A DNA stretch of 64,000 nt from Kingdonia uniflora. Lineage: Eukaryota; Streptophyta; Magnoliopsida; Ranunculales; Circaeasteraceae. The notes beneath the pieces are model-generated. The model made no database searches. It was not told the DNA's origin and saw only the letters and a list, made by a program, of their open reading frames with translations. The position numbers and the translations under genes are program-made. The stretch is from positions 806,001 through 870,000 of the forward strand of contig JACGCM010001511.1 of NCBI GenBank assembly GCA_014058105.1. The letters are read 5' to 3'. This document shows, one piece after another, positions 23,087 to 33,606 of this stretch; the first letter of the stretch is position 1; each line of letters begins with the position of its first letter.

Positions 23087-24690
23087 GTTGATTTGGTTCT
23101 TTGAATATTTATATTGTGTCTGTATAATAGTAGACTTTATTTGAAATTAAAAAAATTAGTTCTCAATAATTTGTCATTTGTTAGCAAAAATTTGTCATTT
23201 GTTAGCAATAATTTATCATTTGTTAACAATCTATAGTCGATTTGGTTCTTTGAACATTTGAATAGTGTCTGTATGATTGTAGACTTCATTTGAAGTTATA
23301 AAAATTAGTTCTCAAAAATTTGTCATTTGCTAGCCATTATTTGTAATTTATTAGCAATAATTTGTCATTTGTCAACAATCTATGGCCGATTTGGTTCTTT
23401 GAACATTTGAATCGTGTCTGTATGATAGTGGACTTCATTTAAAGTTATAAAAATTGGTTCTCAAAAATTTGCCATTTGTTAGCTATTATTTGTCATTTCC
23501 TAGCAATAATTTGTCATTCGTTAATAATCTATGGTCAATTAGGTTCTTTGAACATTTGTATCATACCTGTATGATAGTAGACTTCATTTGAAGTTATAAA
23601 AATTAGTTCTTAATTTTTTTTTCATTTGTTAGCCATTATTTGCCATTTGTTACCAATAATTTGTCATTTGTTAACAATCTATGGTTGATTAGGTTTTTTA
23701 AATATTTGTATCGTGTCTGTATGATAGTAGACTTCATTTAAAGTTATAAAAATTAGTTCTTAAAAATTTGTCATTTGTTAGCCATTATTTGTCATTTGTT
23801 AACAATCTATGGTCGATTTGGTTCTTTGAATATTTCCATCGTGTTTGTATAATAGTGGACTTCATTTGAAGTTAAAAAACTTAGTTCTTAATAATTTATC
23901 ATTTGTTAGCAATTTTTTTTCATTTGTTAGCAATAATTTGTCATTTGTTAACAATCTATGGTCGATTAGGTCCTTTGAACATTTTTATCGTGTCTGCATG
24001 ATAGTAGACTTCATTTGAAGTTATAAAAATTAGTTCTCAAAAATTTGTTATTTGTTAGCCATTATTTGTCATTTGTTAGCAATAATTTGTCATTTGTTAA
24101 CAATCTATGGTCAATTTGGTTCTTTGAACATTTGTATCTTGTCTGTATGATAGTGGACTTCATTTGAAGTTATAAAAATTAGTTCTCAAAATTTTGTCAT
24201 TTGTTAGCCATTATTTGCCATTTGTTAACAATAATTTGTCATTTTTTAATAATCTATGGTCGATTAGGTTTTTTGAACATTTGTATCGTGTCTATATGAT
24301 AGTAGACTTCATTTATAGTTTTAAAAATTAGTTCTCAAAATTTGTCCTTTGTTTGCAATTATTTTTCATTTGTTAGCAATAATTTGTCATTTGTTAGCAA
24401 TCTATGGTCGATTAGGTTCTTTGAACATTTATATCGTGTCTGTATGAAAGTAGACTTCATTTGAAGTTATAAAAATTAGTTCTCAAAATTTTGTCATTAT
24501 TTGTCATTTGTTTGCAATAATTTGTCATTTGTTAACAATCTATGGTCGATTTGGTTCTTTGAACATTTGTATCGTGTCTGTATGATAGTGGACTTCATTT
24601 GAAGTTAAAAAAATTAGTACTCAATAGTTTATCATTTGTTAGCAAAAATTTGTCATTTGTTAACTAATATTTATCATTTGTTAACAAATG
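23087..24690 (+). repeat. Tandem array of ~149-bp units, about 11 copies
   Basis: The segment GGTCGATTTGGTTCTTTGAA and variants recurs near 23087, 23236, 23385, 23533, 23683, 23811, 23960, 24110, 24259, 24406 and 24545, so the spacing is 147-150 bp except for two shortened copies (128 and 139). Each unit holds two or three TTTGTCATTTGTTAGCAATA-like submotifs and an ACTTCATTTGAAGTTATAAA palindrome-bearing segment. The array is flanked by inverted arms, and its orientation flips at about 24680, where CATTTGTTA changes to TAACAAATG. It lies just past the 3' end of the Ulp1-type gene. Confidence 0.9.
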
Positions 24691-24912
24691 ACAAATAATG
24701 GCTAACAAATGACAAATTTTTAAAAATTAATTTTTATAAGTTACATCAAATGCTGTCTATCTACAATTCAAATAATATATAATGAATGATTGTGTTTAAG
24801 ATAACAAAAGACAAATACCTGTTAATAAATGTTAAATAATATATAACGAATGATATATCATAGATAACAAATGACAAATCTCTCATAACAAATGCCTAAT
24901 CATATATAACGA
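24681..24912 (-). repeat. Right arm of the central inverted repeat
   Basis: Begins with a partial inverted copy of the array submotif (TAACAAATGACAAATAATGG) and then the inverted copy of 22905-23085. Further diverged repeats of the arm (CAAATGACAAATC words) continue to about 25020. Confidence 0.8.
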
Positions 24913-25226
24913 ATAATATATCATGGAAAACAAATGACAAATCTCACATTACAAATGCCAAATCAAATATAACGAATGATATTTCATTGAAAACAAATGG
25001 CACATCATGGCAAATGCTGTCTACTATCATAGAAATCATTGTCAACTAAAAAATAAATCGAAGCAAAACATAAATCAAAAGATTCAAAGCAAAGTAAATT
25101 ACATTCAACATTATCATTCATCAGCATTCATCATCATAAAAACTCTAAAAAGAGCCCCCAAAAAAATTTTGTTTGTAGGCTTCTTCTCAAAAAAATTCCC
25201 TCCAAAAAGCGAGCCACTAAAAAATC

Positions 25227-25353
25227 CTAATAGAATCTCCTCCTCTTTTTCTGAAGAGGAGGTTCATCATCTTCATCTTCATCTTCATCTTCATCTTCAT
25301 CTCCATCTTCATCTTCATCATCGATGCGTATTTCCCTCTCTTCCCCTAGTAAT
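25227..25353 (-). pseudogene. Acidic tail exon with basic nuclear-localisation-like end
   Basis: On the minus strand an open segment of about 42 codons reads EEREIRIDD, then a long Glu/Asp alternation coded by a (CATCTT)n microsatellite, then EPPLQKKRRRFY and a stop at 25229-25227. An AG acceptor (ACTAG) precedes it. KKRRR is a typical nuclear import signal type. It may be the last exon of the small gene starting at 26197, because the gap between (25354-25780) has intron-like CAAATGACAA words on the same sense. Gene membership is an inference. Confidence 0.45.
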
Positions 25354-25779
25354 CACTCTAGACACATAGCCAAATTATTTATTACAAATGAAAAATCTTG
25401 CATAGGAAAAGTCAAATCATGATTAACAAATGACAACTTATAGACAACAAATCTCTTATAACAAATGACAACAAAATTTTGATAACAAATGCCAAATCAT
25501 ATTTATCAAGTGACAACTCTATGCTAACAAATGTCAAATCATAAATAAAAAATGAAAAATTAATTACAATCCTGCAATACAGACTAGCCATTCTAGCAAA
25601 TATCTTTTATATGAATGACAAAGAAGGAATAACAAATGAGAAAAATTATATAAATTAATGATAGTAATTGTGTATAACTTAGGGTACCTTTCCAGAACTC
25701 ATTGGGAAAAAAAAAAGTAAGAAACATTCATTAGCTCGAATATTGTACAACTTTCAATTTACATTACAACAATTTAAAT

Positions 25780-26197
25780 CAGTTTATGCACTCGGAGGTG
25801 GTGGCAGTGGTCGGTCTACCCTACCTTAGCCACCGTCTCCTCCTCCGTAACCCCCACCACCCCACCATCTCTTCCTCTGATCCTACTCAGGGTACCGATT
25901 AGACATCATCGGACGCATACCAGCTGCTTCATTCACCGCTGTATCAGCATCCTCTGCCAGAAGACGTAAACCAATTCCCCTCCCCTGCTCCGACGTTACC
26001 ATATAGTGAAAGCGTTGTATTTGATAATAATCGTCGTCTGCCTCTTCCACCTGTTCATACATCATCTCATGGACGGTAGGACACACTGGAATGGGAGTAG
26101 GAAATTCAAGGGACAGGGTCCCAAAGTATCAAAGTCGTAGCTCTTACATCTAGGCAAAAACCCTAGCTTCGTGCGCTTGGCGTCTGGTGGTCACCAT
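25780..26197 (-). pseudogene. Small protein with TSE-LAEDA motif and Gly-rich tail, broken
   Basis: From ATG 26197 the minus strand reads MVTTRRQAHEARVFA, three early stops, then PTPIPVCPTVHEMMYEQVEE, ADDDYYQIQRFHYMVTSEQ, GLRLLAEDADTAVNEAAG and, after another stop, RWWGGGGYGGGDGG and a Pro-rich end. I do not recognise a named family. It aligns along its whole length with the protein at 58204-58640 inside the second Tat-type element: YFG..LE, PTP.P..PT, VE..DD/ED.Y, RFH..V.TSE, LAED.A and GGGGY..GD. The function is unknown; the acidic and Gly-rich composition suggests protein or RNA contacts but does not show it. It lies on the strand of the transposase gene. Confidence 0.7.
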
Positions 26198-27361
26198 CTT
26201 CTTCACGGTGTACTTGCCGAATAAGTTTAAATAAGGAATAAAAAAGTACTTTCCGAATAAACCACATTTGTATTTAATGTTGTGTCAAATCCAAATCTCA
26301 GATTTAGTTCAACACAGTAGACAATAGTATTTAATGCTAACGAAACCCATTAGAAATGATTATGGAGCATTGGAAAAGTATTTGTTATTTAATGAAATAT
26401 ATGTCATCCAACAATAAACCATTTGTCATTTGTTTTATGGTCATTGTCATTTATAATCCATAAATTGCATGGCATTATTAAAATGTTGTCATTTGTTATA
26501 TAAGATTTAGAATTTTATCCTTAAGAGTTTAACATTTTAATGACAAAAATTAACATCACTAAAGATAAGGCATATTACACTTTACTCCTTCATATTTCTC
26601 TACTTGTTAAGATCAAGAGATTTTAACTTGGACAAAAAATATTGCGGCATCTCCGTTCTGATCTCCGAGATCCTTAGTTTAGTGTAAGTTTTAGATGTGA
26701 TAGTGTCGAGGTTCTGATCGCTCCCTTGGCTAGAATTTGTGACGTCTTCCGTCGTTGATGACTGCAGCCTTTTAGAATCACCAGGCGTATAGGATTCTCA
26801 AAACCAAGTTTTGATCTGACAATAGTATTGTGGGCAATGGTAGAATTAATCTCCCACCGGGCGGCTTAGAAACTCTGCAAATGTGACCACAGTCACACCT
26901 TTTCACCTCATTTACCCACGCCCATAAATCATACCTACCAATTTTGTGAGCGCATTAACAGAACCAGCGGTTAGGGTTGAGGCTTGTGCGTGAGAGCAAA
27001 GATCACAATTTTCACCATACCGACAAATAAGGGAATGCATCATTGGTAGGGAAGTATGTAATGCTTAAGAACTGGAAGGAAGTGTGCAGGTTATGTAGTA
27101 TAAGGTTATGACAAGCTATTAATAAAGAAATGAAAATTAGCACATCACGATGATACCCTTGGTCACAACAAATGCCATATCTCCGTCTTTAAAGCCGACA
27201 GATTATTGCCTTTACAGAAGAATTGACAAGTCATTTTTAAAGTCAACTTTGATTATGTTTTCAACAACCTATCTAACCAAAATATCCATGTGGTTCCCGC
27301 TACTCTAAACAATAAGCCCTAAACCCTGCCACGCGTGATTCAAAGTCCTAATTCTCCCAAG
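26198..27361. other. Intergenic stretch inside the Mutator-like element
   Basis: No protein-coding similarity seen. AT-rich with ATTTGTCATTTG words around 26400-26490 in plus orientation. The right end holds the likely promoter of the first small coiled-coil gene, with TATATAAA near 27363 and AAACCCTAAA-type words after it. Confidence 0.5.
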
Positions 27362-27422
27362 TATATAAAAAAAAACCCTAAACTAAAGCTCTAACCCTCA
27401 ACTCTTTAAAACTTCTCAAGAA

Positions 27423-27858
27423 ATGTCACACTCCCACTCTACTCGATTTAGTTGTGCATCTTCTAGTACTCCCCCTAGATTGGTTTGAGGCAGTAGGGAT
27501 TGAGAAAGATTAGGTTGACGAACGTCTATTCATGTTGAATAGAATTTTCCTAATGGAGAAGGATATCACTGGTGAGAAGGTGCAACTGCTGAAAGAGCAT
27601 TATGAAGAGTTCAAGGAGAAATTAGGAGAACTCGATGAATTGAATGAAGAACTGGATAAAATAATAAAAAAGAAAAGAGAGCATTCTGAAGGGTTTAAGT
27701 TCCATATCCGCTTCTTGGAAGATCAGCTCTACGCCCAAAAGTTGGACCGAGATGAGTACAAGAAATTGCGGGAGGAGTTGGCCTATAAAATTAGCTGTCT
27801 CGAGCAGAAGATCATGGCTATGGAACGTGATCATAATTCCTCAAGTGAGAAGTTGTGA
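27423..27858 (+). pseudogene. Small coiled-coil protein, copy 1 of a tandem pair
   Basis: An ATG at 27423 opens MSHSHSTRFSCASSSTPPRL and then meets a stop. After a one-base frame difference relative to copy 2, an open 108-codon segment from 27532 reads LNRIFLMEKDITGEKVQLLK, EHYEEFKEKLGELDELNEEL and ISCLEQKIMAMERDHNSS, which is heptad-rich and very charged. A TATA-like TATATAAA lies some 60 bp upstream. The function and family are unknown to me; it is cargo within the Mutator-like element. The 3' part is intact, the 5' part damaged. Confidence 0.6.
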
Positions 27859-28423
27859 ACATTTGGGCTATTTCTAGTTTTTTTTTTCTTTTACTGTTCG
27901 GATGCTTCGATTGTATGAACATTTCTTTTGTTTCATTTCGGTTTTTCGCTAGAGAAGATCCATCATATATAAATGATATAAGGGAACCAAACCAATAATA
28001 AAGACTCCTTCAACAATGGTAGATAAATGTTGAACTTAACATAACTGGTGATAACATTTGAACAGAGAAATGATATATTATGGTTAAACAATGACAGGTC
28101 TGGAAAGATATAATGACATATAGCTTAACGACAAATGCAAAATTATCTTCAACATATGGAAAATTGATGTGACAAGTAATGATAATTGATTAGACAATTC
28201 AGTTTAAATACTCATATTACTTACGTGTAGAGAAAGAAACGACGGCGCCGAACCAAGTGATAAGAATTTTCACCATATTCTCTACTCTTCTCAATGCATT
28301 AAACTTCCCTTATAAAAGTTTTAAGTTCAAATAAACTATTCTCTACTCTTCAACTATTCAAGCCAAACACCCTAAACTATTTTCAACTTCTGAAGAAAAA
28401 TATCGCACTCCACTCGAGTTAGC

Positions 28424-28822
28424 CATGTCTCTTCGAACACTCCATACGATTGGTTTGAGTCGATAGGGATGCAGGATGATCAGCGTGACCAACGTCCCTA
28501 CAAACTGAATAGACTATTCCTAATGGAGAAGGATATCTCTAGTGAGAAAGTACAAATGCTAAAAGAGCATTACGAAGATTTTAGGGAGAAATTAGGAGCG
28601 TTCGATTATATCCAGGATGAACTGTACAAATCTATAACAAATAGAGATCAGTATTTTGAAAAGTTCAAGTTCCATATGTGCTTCTTGGAAGATTAGCTCT
28701 GTGCCATAAAGTTAGACCGGAATGAGCACAAGAAACAGTGCGAAGAGTCGGCTTCTAAGATTAGTTATCTCGAGCAGAAGATCCAGGCATTGGAGCACGA
28801 TCTGGAATGCAGAACGTGATCA
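28424..28822 (+). pseudogene. Small coiled-coil protein, copy 2 of a tandem pair
   Basis: Lies about 1.0 kb after copy 1 and is similar from the upstream TATA region (CTTATAAAAG near 28310) to the 3' end. The frame SSNTPYDWFESIGMQDDQRD runs into LNRLFLMEKDISSEKVQMLK and continues as FKFHMCFLED, where a TAG at 28694-28696 replaces the CAG of copy 1. After the stop, ISYLEQKIQALEHDLE still aligns. The two copies are complementary in damage: copy 1 is broken early, copy 2 late. No known domain seen. Confidence 0.6.
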
Positions 28823-29423
28823 AGAGGAGTTGTGAAAATTTAATATTTTGGTATTTAGTTTGTTCGTTTTTTGTGGTAACTAGTACTTTGCCTTTGTATG
28901 AATGAAAAGATGTTTTGTTTGGTGCTATTTTGTTTGTTTTTTGCAGTTAAGTAGTGGTTTCCGTTTGGTATGTGGCAAACAAAACAATCACAGTTATCTA
29001 AGAAAATAATGATGATAGGAGGGTCAAGTTTAATGATGAACTTAACAAAGCTAATGATAAAAATTCAGCAGACAATGAAAAATTCTTGGCGCATAATGAA
29101 ATAATATAAACCAACATATGGGAAATTCTTTATGAACAAATGACAGTTCAAAATAAAACAATGATATTGTGGATATAAATAAATGAGAAAGTATTCATAC
29201 ACAAATGATACTTCAGAAGCAAACAATGAGATCATACAAACAAACTAATGATACATTCTCCGTGTACAAATGATAGTTTTGTGCTAAATAATTATACAAT
29301 GGAAATAGACAAATGAGAATTTCTTTGTTAACAATCGAGAGTTACAATTAGATAAATGATGAATTTCTTAGTACTTACGATAAAGATCATAGAAATAAAT
29401 GATACATAGAGTACCCAAAATCA
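28823..29423. other. 3' flank of the transposase gene, no gene seen
   Basis: AT-rich, with many AAATGATA and AAATGACA words in plus orientation, i.e. TCATTT on the transposase sense strand. No coding similarity. Confidence 0.5.
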
Positions 29424-30180
29424 TCAGTACAAACTGATTGCAACATCTTCATATGGGATGACAGGCGGATCAGTGCTCATCGTAAAAGACGGTGCCATTG
29501 TCGGACGTGTATTGTCATTGGATGGGATTGGCAGAAGCTTACAATAATGGCGATTGTGTCCATTTTTTTGACACCTATTGCAAAATCTTAGTTTGGTAAC
29601 AAGATCAGGTATTTTTTCCCTTCTCTTCCATTGCGTGCGAGGACGACCAGCTCGAACTGTTAGAATAGGAGCGCGAACACGTGGATCTATTTTTAAATTT
29701 TTCCACTGCTTAATTCCTCTTATAGGAATCCATATAGGTTCATTAACTGCCTTGTATGTATTATTTGTATAGTATTCAGAGACACGTGTAGTTGGATCAA
29801 CATTAGCTAGACCCAGAGCGCGTACTCCGTGTTCACAAGGTATACCCATCATTTGCTACCAACGATAAGGGCAAGTACCATCTTCAATATTTAAAGAATT
29901 GGTTCTGCCATAACTAGCCATCTGAAAATGGTGACGTGATGAACGAACCCTGCAGGTTAGTGAATCTGCAGCAAACTTTCTACTCTCACAGTGATCCGTA
30001 GCCCATGGCGTTAAGTGAGATTGACTCTTCTCAGCTTCCTCCCTATACGTGTTGGACATTTCTAAACAGATTCTACGCAATTCCACAATAAGCACATGGA
30101 TAGGGAGATCTCTTACTTTTAAAATAACGTTATTCCAACTCTCGACATGATTTGTGTAAGCGACTCTGTATCAAAAAAAA
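29424..30180 (-). pseudogene. MURA-type transposase, C-terminal part with SWIM finger and zinc knuckle
   Basis: Minus strand: RVAYTNHVESWNNVILKVRD, LPIHVLIVELRRICLEMSNT, SHLTPWATDHCESRKFAADS, the SWIM finger CPYRW, a stop, then MMGIPCEHG, and the DPTTRVSEYYTNNTYKAVNE and PIRGIKQWKNL blocks, ending with the CCHC knuckle CNRCQKNGHNRHYCK. All are consecutive parts of Mutator-like (MURA) transposases, which bind and cut element ends in the nucleus. A single stop (near 29856) splits an otherwise open frame running to the natural end at 29424. Confidence 0.9.
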
Positions 30181-30389
30181 TAACAAACCATAGATGTCAA
30201 ATGCCAAATGAGCGTATACAGATGAAAAATGTAATCATACAACTGTAAAAGGAATAATAAAGAAATGATCAAAAATAATGGCAAAAAATGACAAATAAGA
30301 ATGTAAATGGACTTCCAATGACTATTGTTCATATAACAAATGATTAGTTGAGCAATACAGAGTGACAACGTACGTACCTACTCATTGGA

Positions 30390-30959
30390 ATGTATAGATT
30401 ATACAATGATTCCTTGGGAATACCTAGTATGTATTGGAGACCCACTGGATTTGTATTCCAGATAGCATTCATCTGCTTATCAAAATCAATACTGGTTAGG
30501 GCCTCTGCTACCATCTTAAATGTGATCCTCGTGCTTTCGTGGGTAATTTTAATGTTGTTAGATATGTGGAAGGCGCAAAATGGATTGCAAATGGAAACAC
30601 CTTGGATACAACATTAATAATTTCGGGTTCCTGTTAGAGATGATGACGAATCAAGTGTCATAACCGTAAAAATTTGAACCAAACATCTCCACGAAGTATG
30701 TCCAACTTTTGGTGGTCTCCGAGTCTGTTATCAAAAATGCAAGTGGAAAAATATGATTACTTGGGTCAATGGCGATGGCTATTAGTAGAGTCTCACGATA
30801 TCTCCCTTTTAAAAAAGTTTTGTCAATCACAACAACTGGTCTTAATAGTTTATAAGTTTTTTGGGGGGGACCAAAATACCAAAAATACCTTGTGAATCTC
30901 TTATCCTTACAACTCGCAGTTTGTATGTCAAATACAAAATCTGGGTCAACCAACCTCAC
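30390..30959 (-). pseudogene. MURA-type transposase, catalytic (DDE/D) core
   Basis: The block at 30959-30651 reads DFVFDIQTASCKDKRFTRYF, LRPVVVIDKTFLKGRYRETL, LIAIAIDPSNHIFPLAFLIT and DSETTKSWTYFVEMFGSN. The first Asp (VIDKTFLKG) and second Asp (ITDSE) of the MULE catalytic core are present. Downstream, 30640-30390 gives pieces of the region before the SWIM part in shifting frames (about FCAFHISNN, TFKMVAEALTSIDFDKQ, NAIWNTNPVGLQYI). It is part of the same gene as the 29424-30180 block, and an intron with TCATTT words (30180-30370) lies between them. Confidence 0.88.
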
Positions 30960-31334
30960 TTTCGCAAAGTAGCTCGTAAGTAGTTGGTATGCATCTTAAA
31001 AGCTGCCTTGCATCTGAAATAATTACGTAGATCAATTAAAATTATGGAGCAGACAAATGATAAACAGTATTTTACAAATGACTTCTATGGTAACTACAAA
31101 TGACAGAGTGCTTTACAAATGACTTGTATGGCAAGTACATATGAGAATAAATGATAAATAAGGTTGCACAAATGACTTTTATGGGAGAACAAATAACATA
31201 TAAAGTGATGATATCTCAGCGTGGGCTTTTTCTTTCGTACACCAGGCAAGATTGTATGTTACATCAATATTGTGATAAATTTGCATATCATCAATAATTC
31301 CGGAAGGTTTGTAGTTTGGGTCTTTTTGTAGTTT

Positions 31335-31700
31335 TTACCTGATTATAGAAGCAACCCATCTACTAGACGTTGCCTTATACGCGTCCCTACCTTCAGCTTC
31401 TACTCGGATGTAACTATGCATGGAGTAATAAGTACTTACTCTAAATATGGCAGAATTGACCAACCTTGCCGTATAAATCTGCCAAGAGCATTTATGACCT
31501 TTGCAACGTACCACAATTTTATATTCGTTGCTCATAACGTGTTCAAAATTAAACTTGTTTACAACTGCATAAGCTCTTATGTGATTCTTGAGTTCAATTC
31601 TATCTCGATATAAATCACCAATGCTAAACTTTTTACTGAAGTCATAGGGATCCTCCATATACGCAGCAGATTTTAGCCAAAAATCCATAAGATCTTTTAC
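31335..31700 (-). pseudogene. MURA-type transposase, MuDR DNA-binding domain exon
   Basis: An open segment of 117 codons reads FSKKFSIGDLYRDRIELKNH, IRAYAVVNKFNFEHVMSNEY, KIVVRCKGHKCSWQIYTARL and STYYSMHSY. This fits the MuDR family N-terminal DNA-binding/zinc domain, with a C-x4-C pair (CKGHKC) and the H-S-Y end. Downstream (31340-30960) is an intron-like AT-rich part with AAATGATAAA words. The exon is intact. Confidence 0.85.
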
Positions 31701-31841
31701 CTGTTCAGGCTGTGGCTCAAACTGAAACTCAGCTAAACAAATGAAAAATATTTAACTTAGCATGACAGAAATTGAATAAGAAATGATAAAGCATAGAACA
31801 AAAATGGCAAATTTTGTGAACTTGCCAGAAGTTTCAGTTTG

Positions 31842-32680
31842 TCAAATGATAGGTTCGGGTTCAATTGAAAGTGGAACATTAGTTAACATAGGTTCATTTG
31901 AAGGAGGAATATTAATTAACATAGGTTCATTTGAGAGATGAATACTTGATTGAGGAATAGAAGGTTCATTTGAGAGGAAAAGCTTAGTAGGGATAATTTG
32001 AAAAGGTTTATTTGATTGAGGAATATTAGTTAACACAGGTTCATTTGAGAGATGAACATTTGATTGAGGAATACTAGGTTCATTTGAGGGAGGAACATCA
32101 GTTCGGATAGTTTCGAAAGAATCATTTTCATCATCCACAAAAGGTCCAAACCTGTGCGGATCAAGCCCTCTACCATTTGTTTCAGGGTAACCCCTGTATT
32201 CAGGTTTAGGATCAAGAAATAAGTTATGCCGCAAGGTCCCCCCGCTTTGCTGGCAGACAAGCTTCTACCTGAACCAGTATCTTTGGTGGTGGACAACCCT
32301 TTACCCGAAGAACAAAAATCAGAAATAAAGTTTTGGGAGTTCTGGGAAGGTACCCTATGGTCATTAACAATCCATATGTGAAAGGGCGTGCCGGGATTGG
32401 CTTTATGCATATTGATTATTACGGTAAAGTCCTGGACTGATGAAATTGCGCATGCATAACCATGGACGAAGTTGTACAGCTTACAGTCCTCACGACGGAT
32501 TTCGCTTGTTTTTTCAAGGAGTATAACAAAATCTTTGTATGACGAGTGCGCTCTTAGTGAGGTAAGTTTTGTACTTCCTCCAACATAAGTAACGATTAAG
32601 CTGATCTTTGGACGTACGATATACCCACCAAAATGAACAATGGTATAAAGCTGAATTTCATTCATCCCTGAAACAAATGA
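31842..32680 (-). pseudogene. MURA-type transposase, N-terminal PB1-like domain and repeated linker
   Basis: From about ATG 32665 (MNEIQLYTIVHFGGYIVRPK) the segment runs through a PB1-like fold region of about 130 residues (LTSLRAHSSYKDFVILLEK, CKLYNFVHGYACAISSVQDF). A frameshift near 32225 then moves the reading to a second frame at 32234-31842. That part reads HRFGPFVDDENDSFETIRTD and then repeated SNEPSIPQS-like modules (SNEP occurs at least six times). PB1-like N-termini occur in plant MULE transposases. The upstream ATG at 32713 is possible, but its extra residues look like intron. Confidence 0.75.
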
Positions 32681-33539
32681 TATAAATAAACAATTCCGTT
32701 GATAAAGTACCAAAAAACAAATGAGAAAAATGATATAAAACTGAACTTCAGCAATCCCTCAAACAAATGGTAGGAATACCAAAATAAATGATATCAATGA
32801 ACAATTTCGGTGATATAGTAGCAGAAGACAGATGATTAAAAAGTTAAAGAAAAATGATTATGTACGAATTGTATCATCTTGCATAACATATTTTCTTACG
32901 ATAAATGGGACAAATCGTGATGCGGATACACAGTTAGAGATGATGGATACAGAGTTAGAAATGATATTTATTGAAATGATTATTTTATCGGTCGGAGAGA
33001 AGGATAACAGCGGTATTTGGCAACGAGAATAACATATGATAGCAGCGATCTTTTCCTCCCAATGACCTCTGTGTAAGGACTTTAGCAAAAGCAGAACGAT
33101 AGTTTAAAAACTTGGCACATGAAGGAGACAAACAGTACATAAAGGAGAACGTGCATTGATTTTTGTAGAAGCTTTGTTGTTGAAGAAGAAGAAGAATAAG
33201 AAGAAGAAGCTTTAATTTTTAAGGTTGGTAGTGTATTAAGAGGGGAATCTTCCCTCTTATTACTGTTCTGATTATTGTAACAGATTAGACTACTCAACCA
33301 CTCCAGTAGGATAGTTTCTCATTTTTTTTTGCATTAATTATCATTTGTTATGCGAGAACTTTGGCATTTGATGTGTAAATCTTTGTCATTGTTTTGGTAT
33401 AGCTTTGTCATTTGTTGAGTAATCTTTGTGAGTTGGTAAATTTATTACTGCAGCAGATTAGACTACCCATCAACATTTAATGTTTGAGAATAGGGTGGCA
33501 ACTACGGGGCAGTAGGTGGGACCCTTATCGATTTGTTAA
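32681..33539. other. Upstream region of the transposase gene
   Basis: Holds the leader and promoter by position. A (GAA/AAG)n run lies at 33181-33210, and TCATTTG words in plus orientation lie at 33340-33430, opposite to the rest of this half of the element. No coding similarity. Confidence 0.45.
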
Positions 33540-33606
33540 TTTTTGTATCAATTTTGTAAAGATGGCAAAAACTAGTATTTATTCTCATAATTTCCGATAT
33601 ATATTC
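33540..33606 (-). repeat. Right terminal inverted repeat of the Mutator-like element
   Basis: Inverted copy of 14129-14190; includes TAAAGATGGCAAAAACTAGT and ATTTATTCTCATAATTTCCG. The outer edge was set where matching stops (CTCTCC at about 33606). Confidence 0.8.

Larger units (their letters stand above)
14129..33606. mobile_element. Large Mutator-like element carrying converging Ulp1-type and MURA-type genes plus cargo
   Basis: The ends are inverted copies of each other (see the TIR entries). Inside, a DUF1985-Ulp1 protease gene runs rightward (15575-22690) and a MURA-type transposase gene runs leftward (32680-29424), meeting around an inverted repeat and a tandem array. Mutator-like elements with an Ulp1-like gene are known in plants (Kaonashi elements of Arabidopsis, CUMULE in cucurbits). 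Small genes at 25.2-26.2 kb and 27.4-28.8 kb lie between the two. A solo LTR (16838-19407) inserted later. I could not find a clean 9-11 bp target duplication, so the outer edges may be off by tens of bases. Confidence 0.8.

Noticed and set aside
23087..24690. CRISPR-like look of evenly spaced repeats
   Set aside because: Units are 149 bp and near-identical throughout with no unique spacers, and the genome is a plant.
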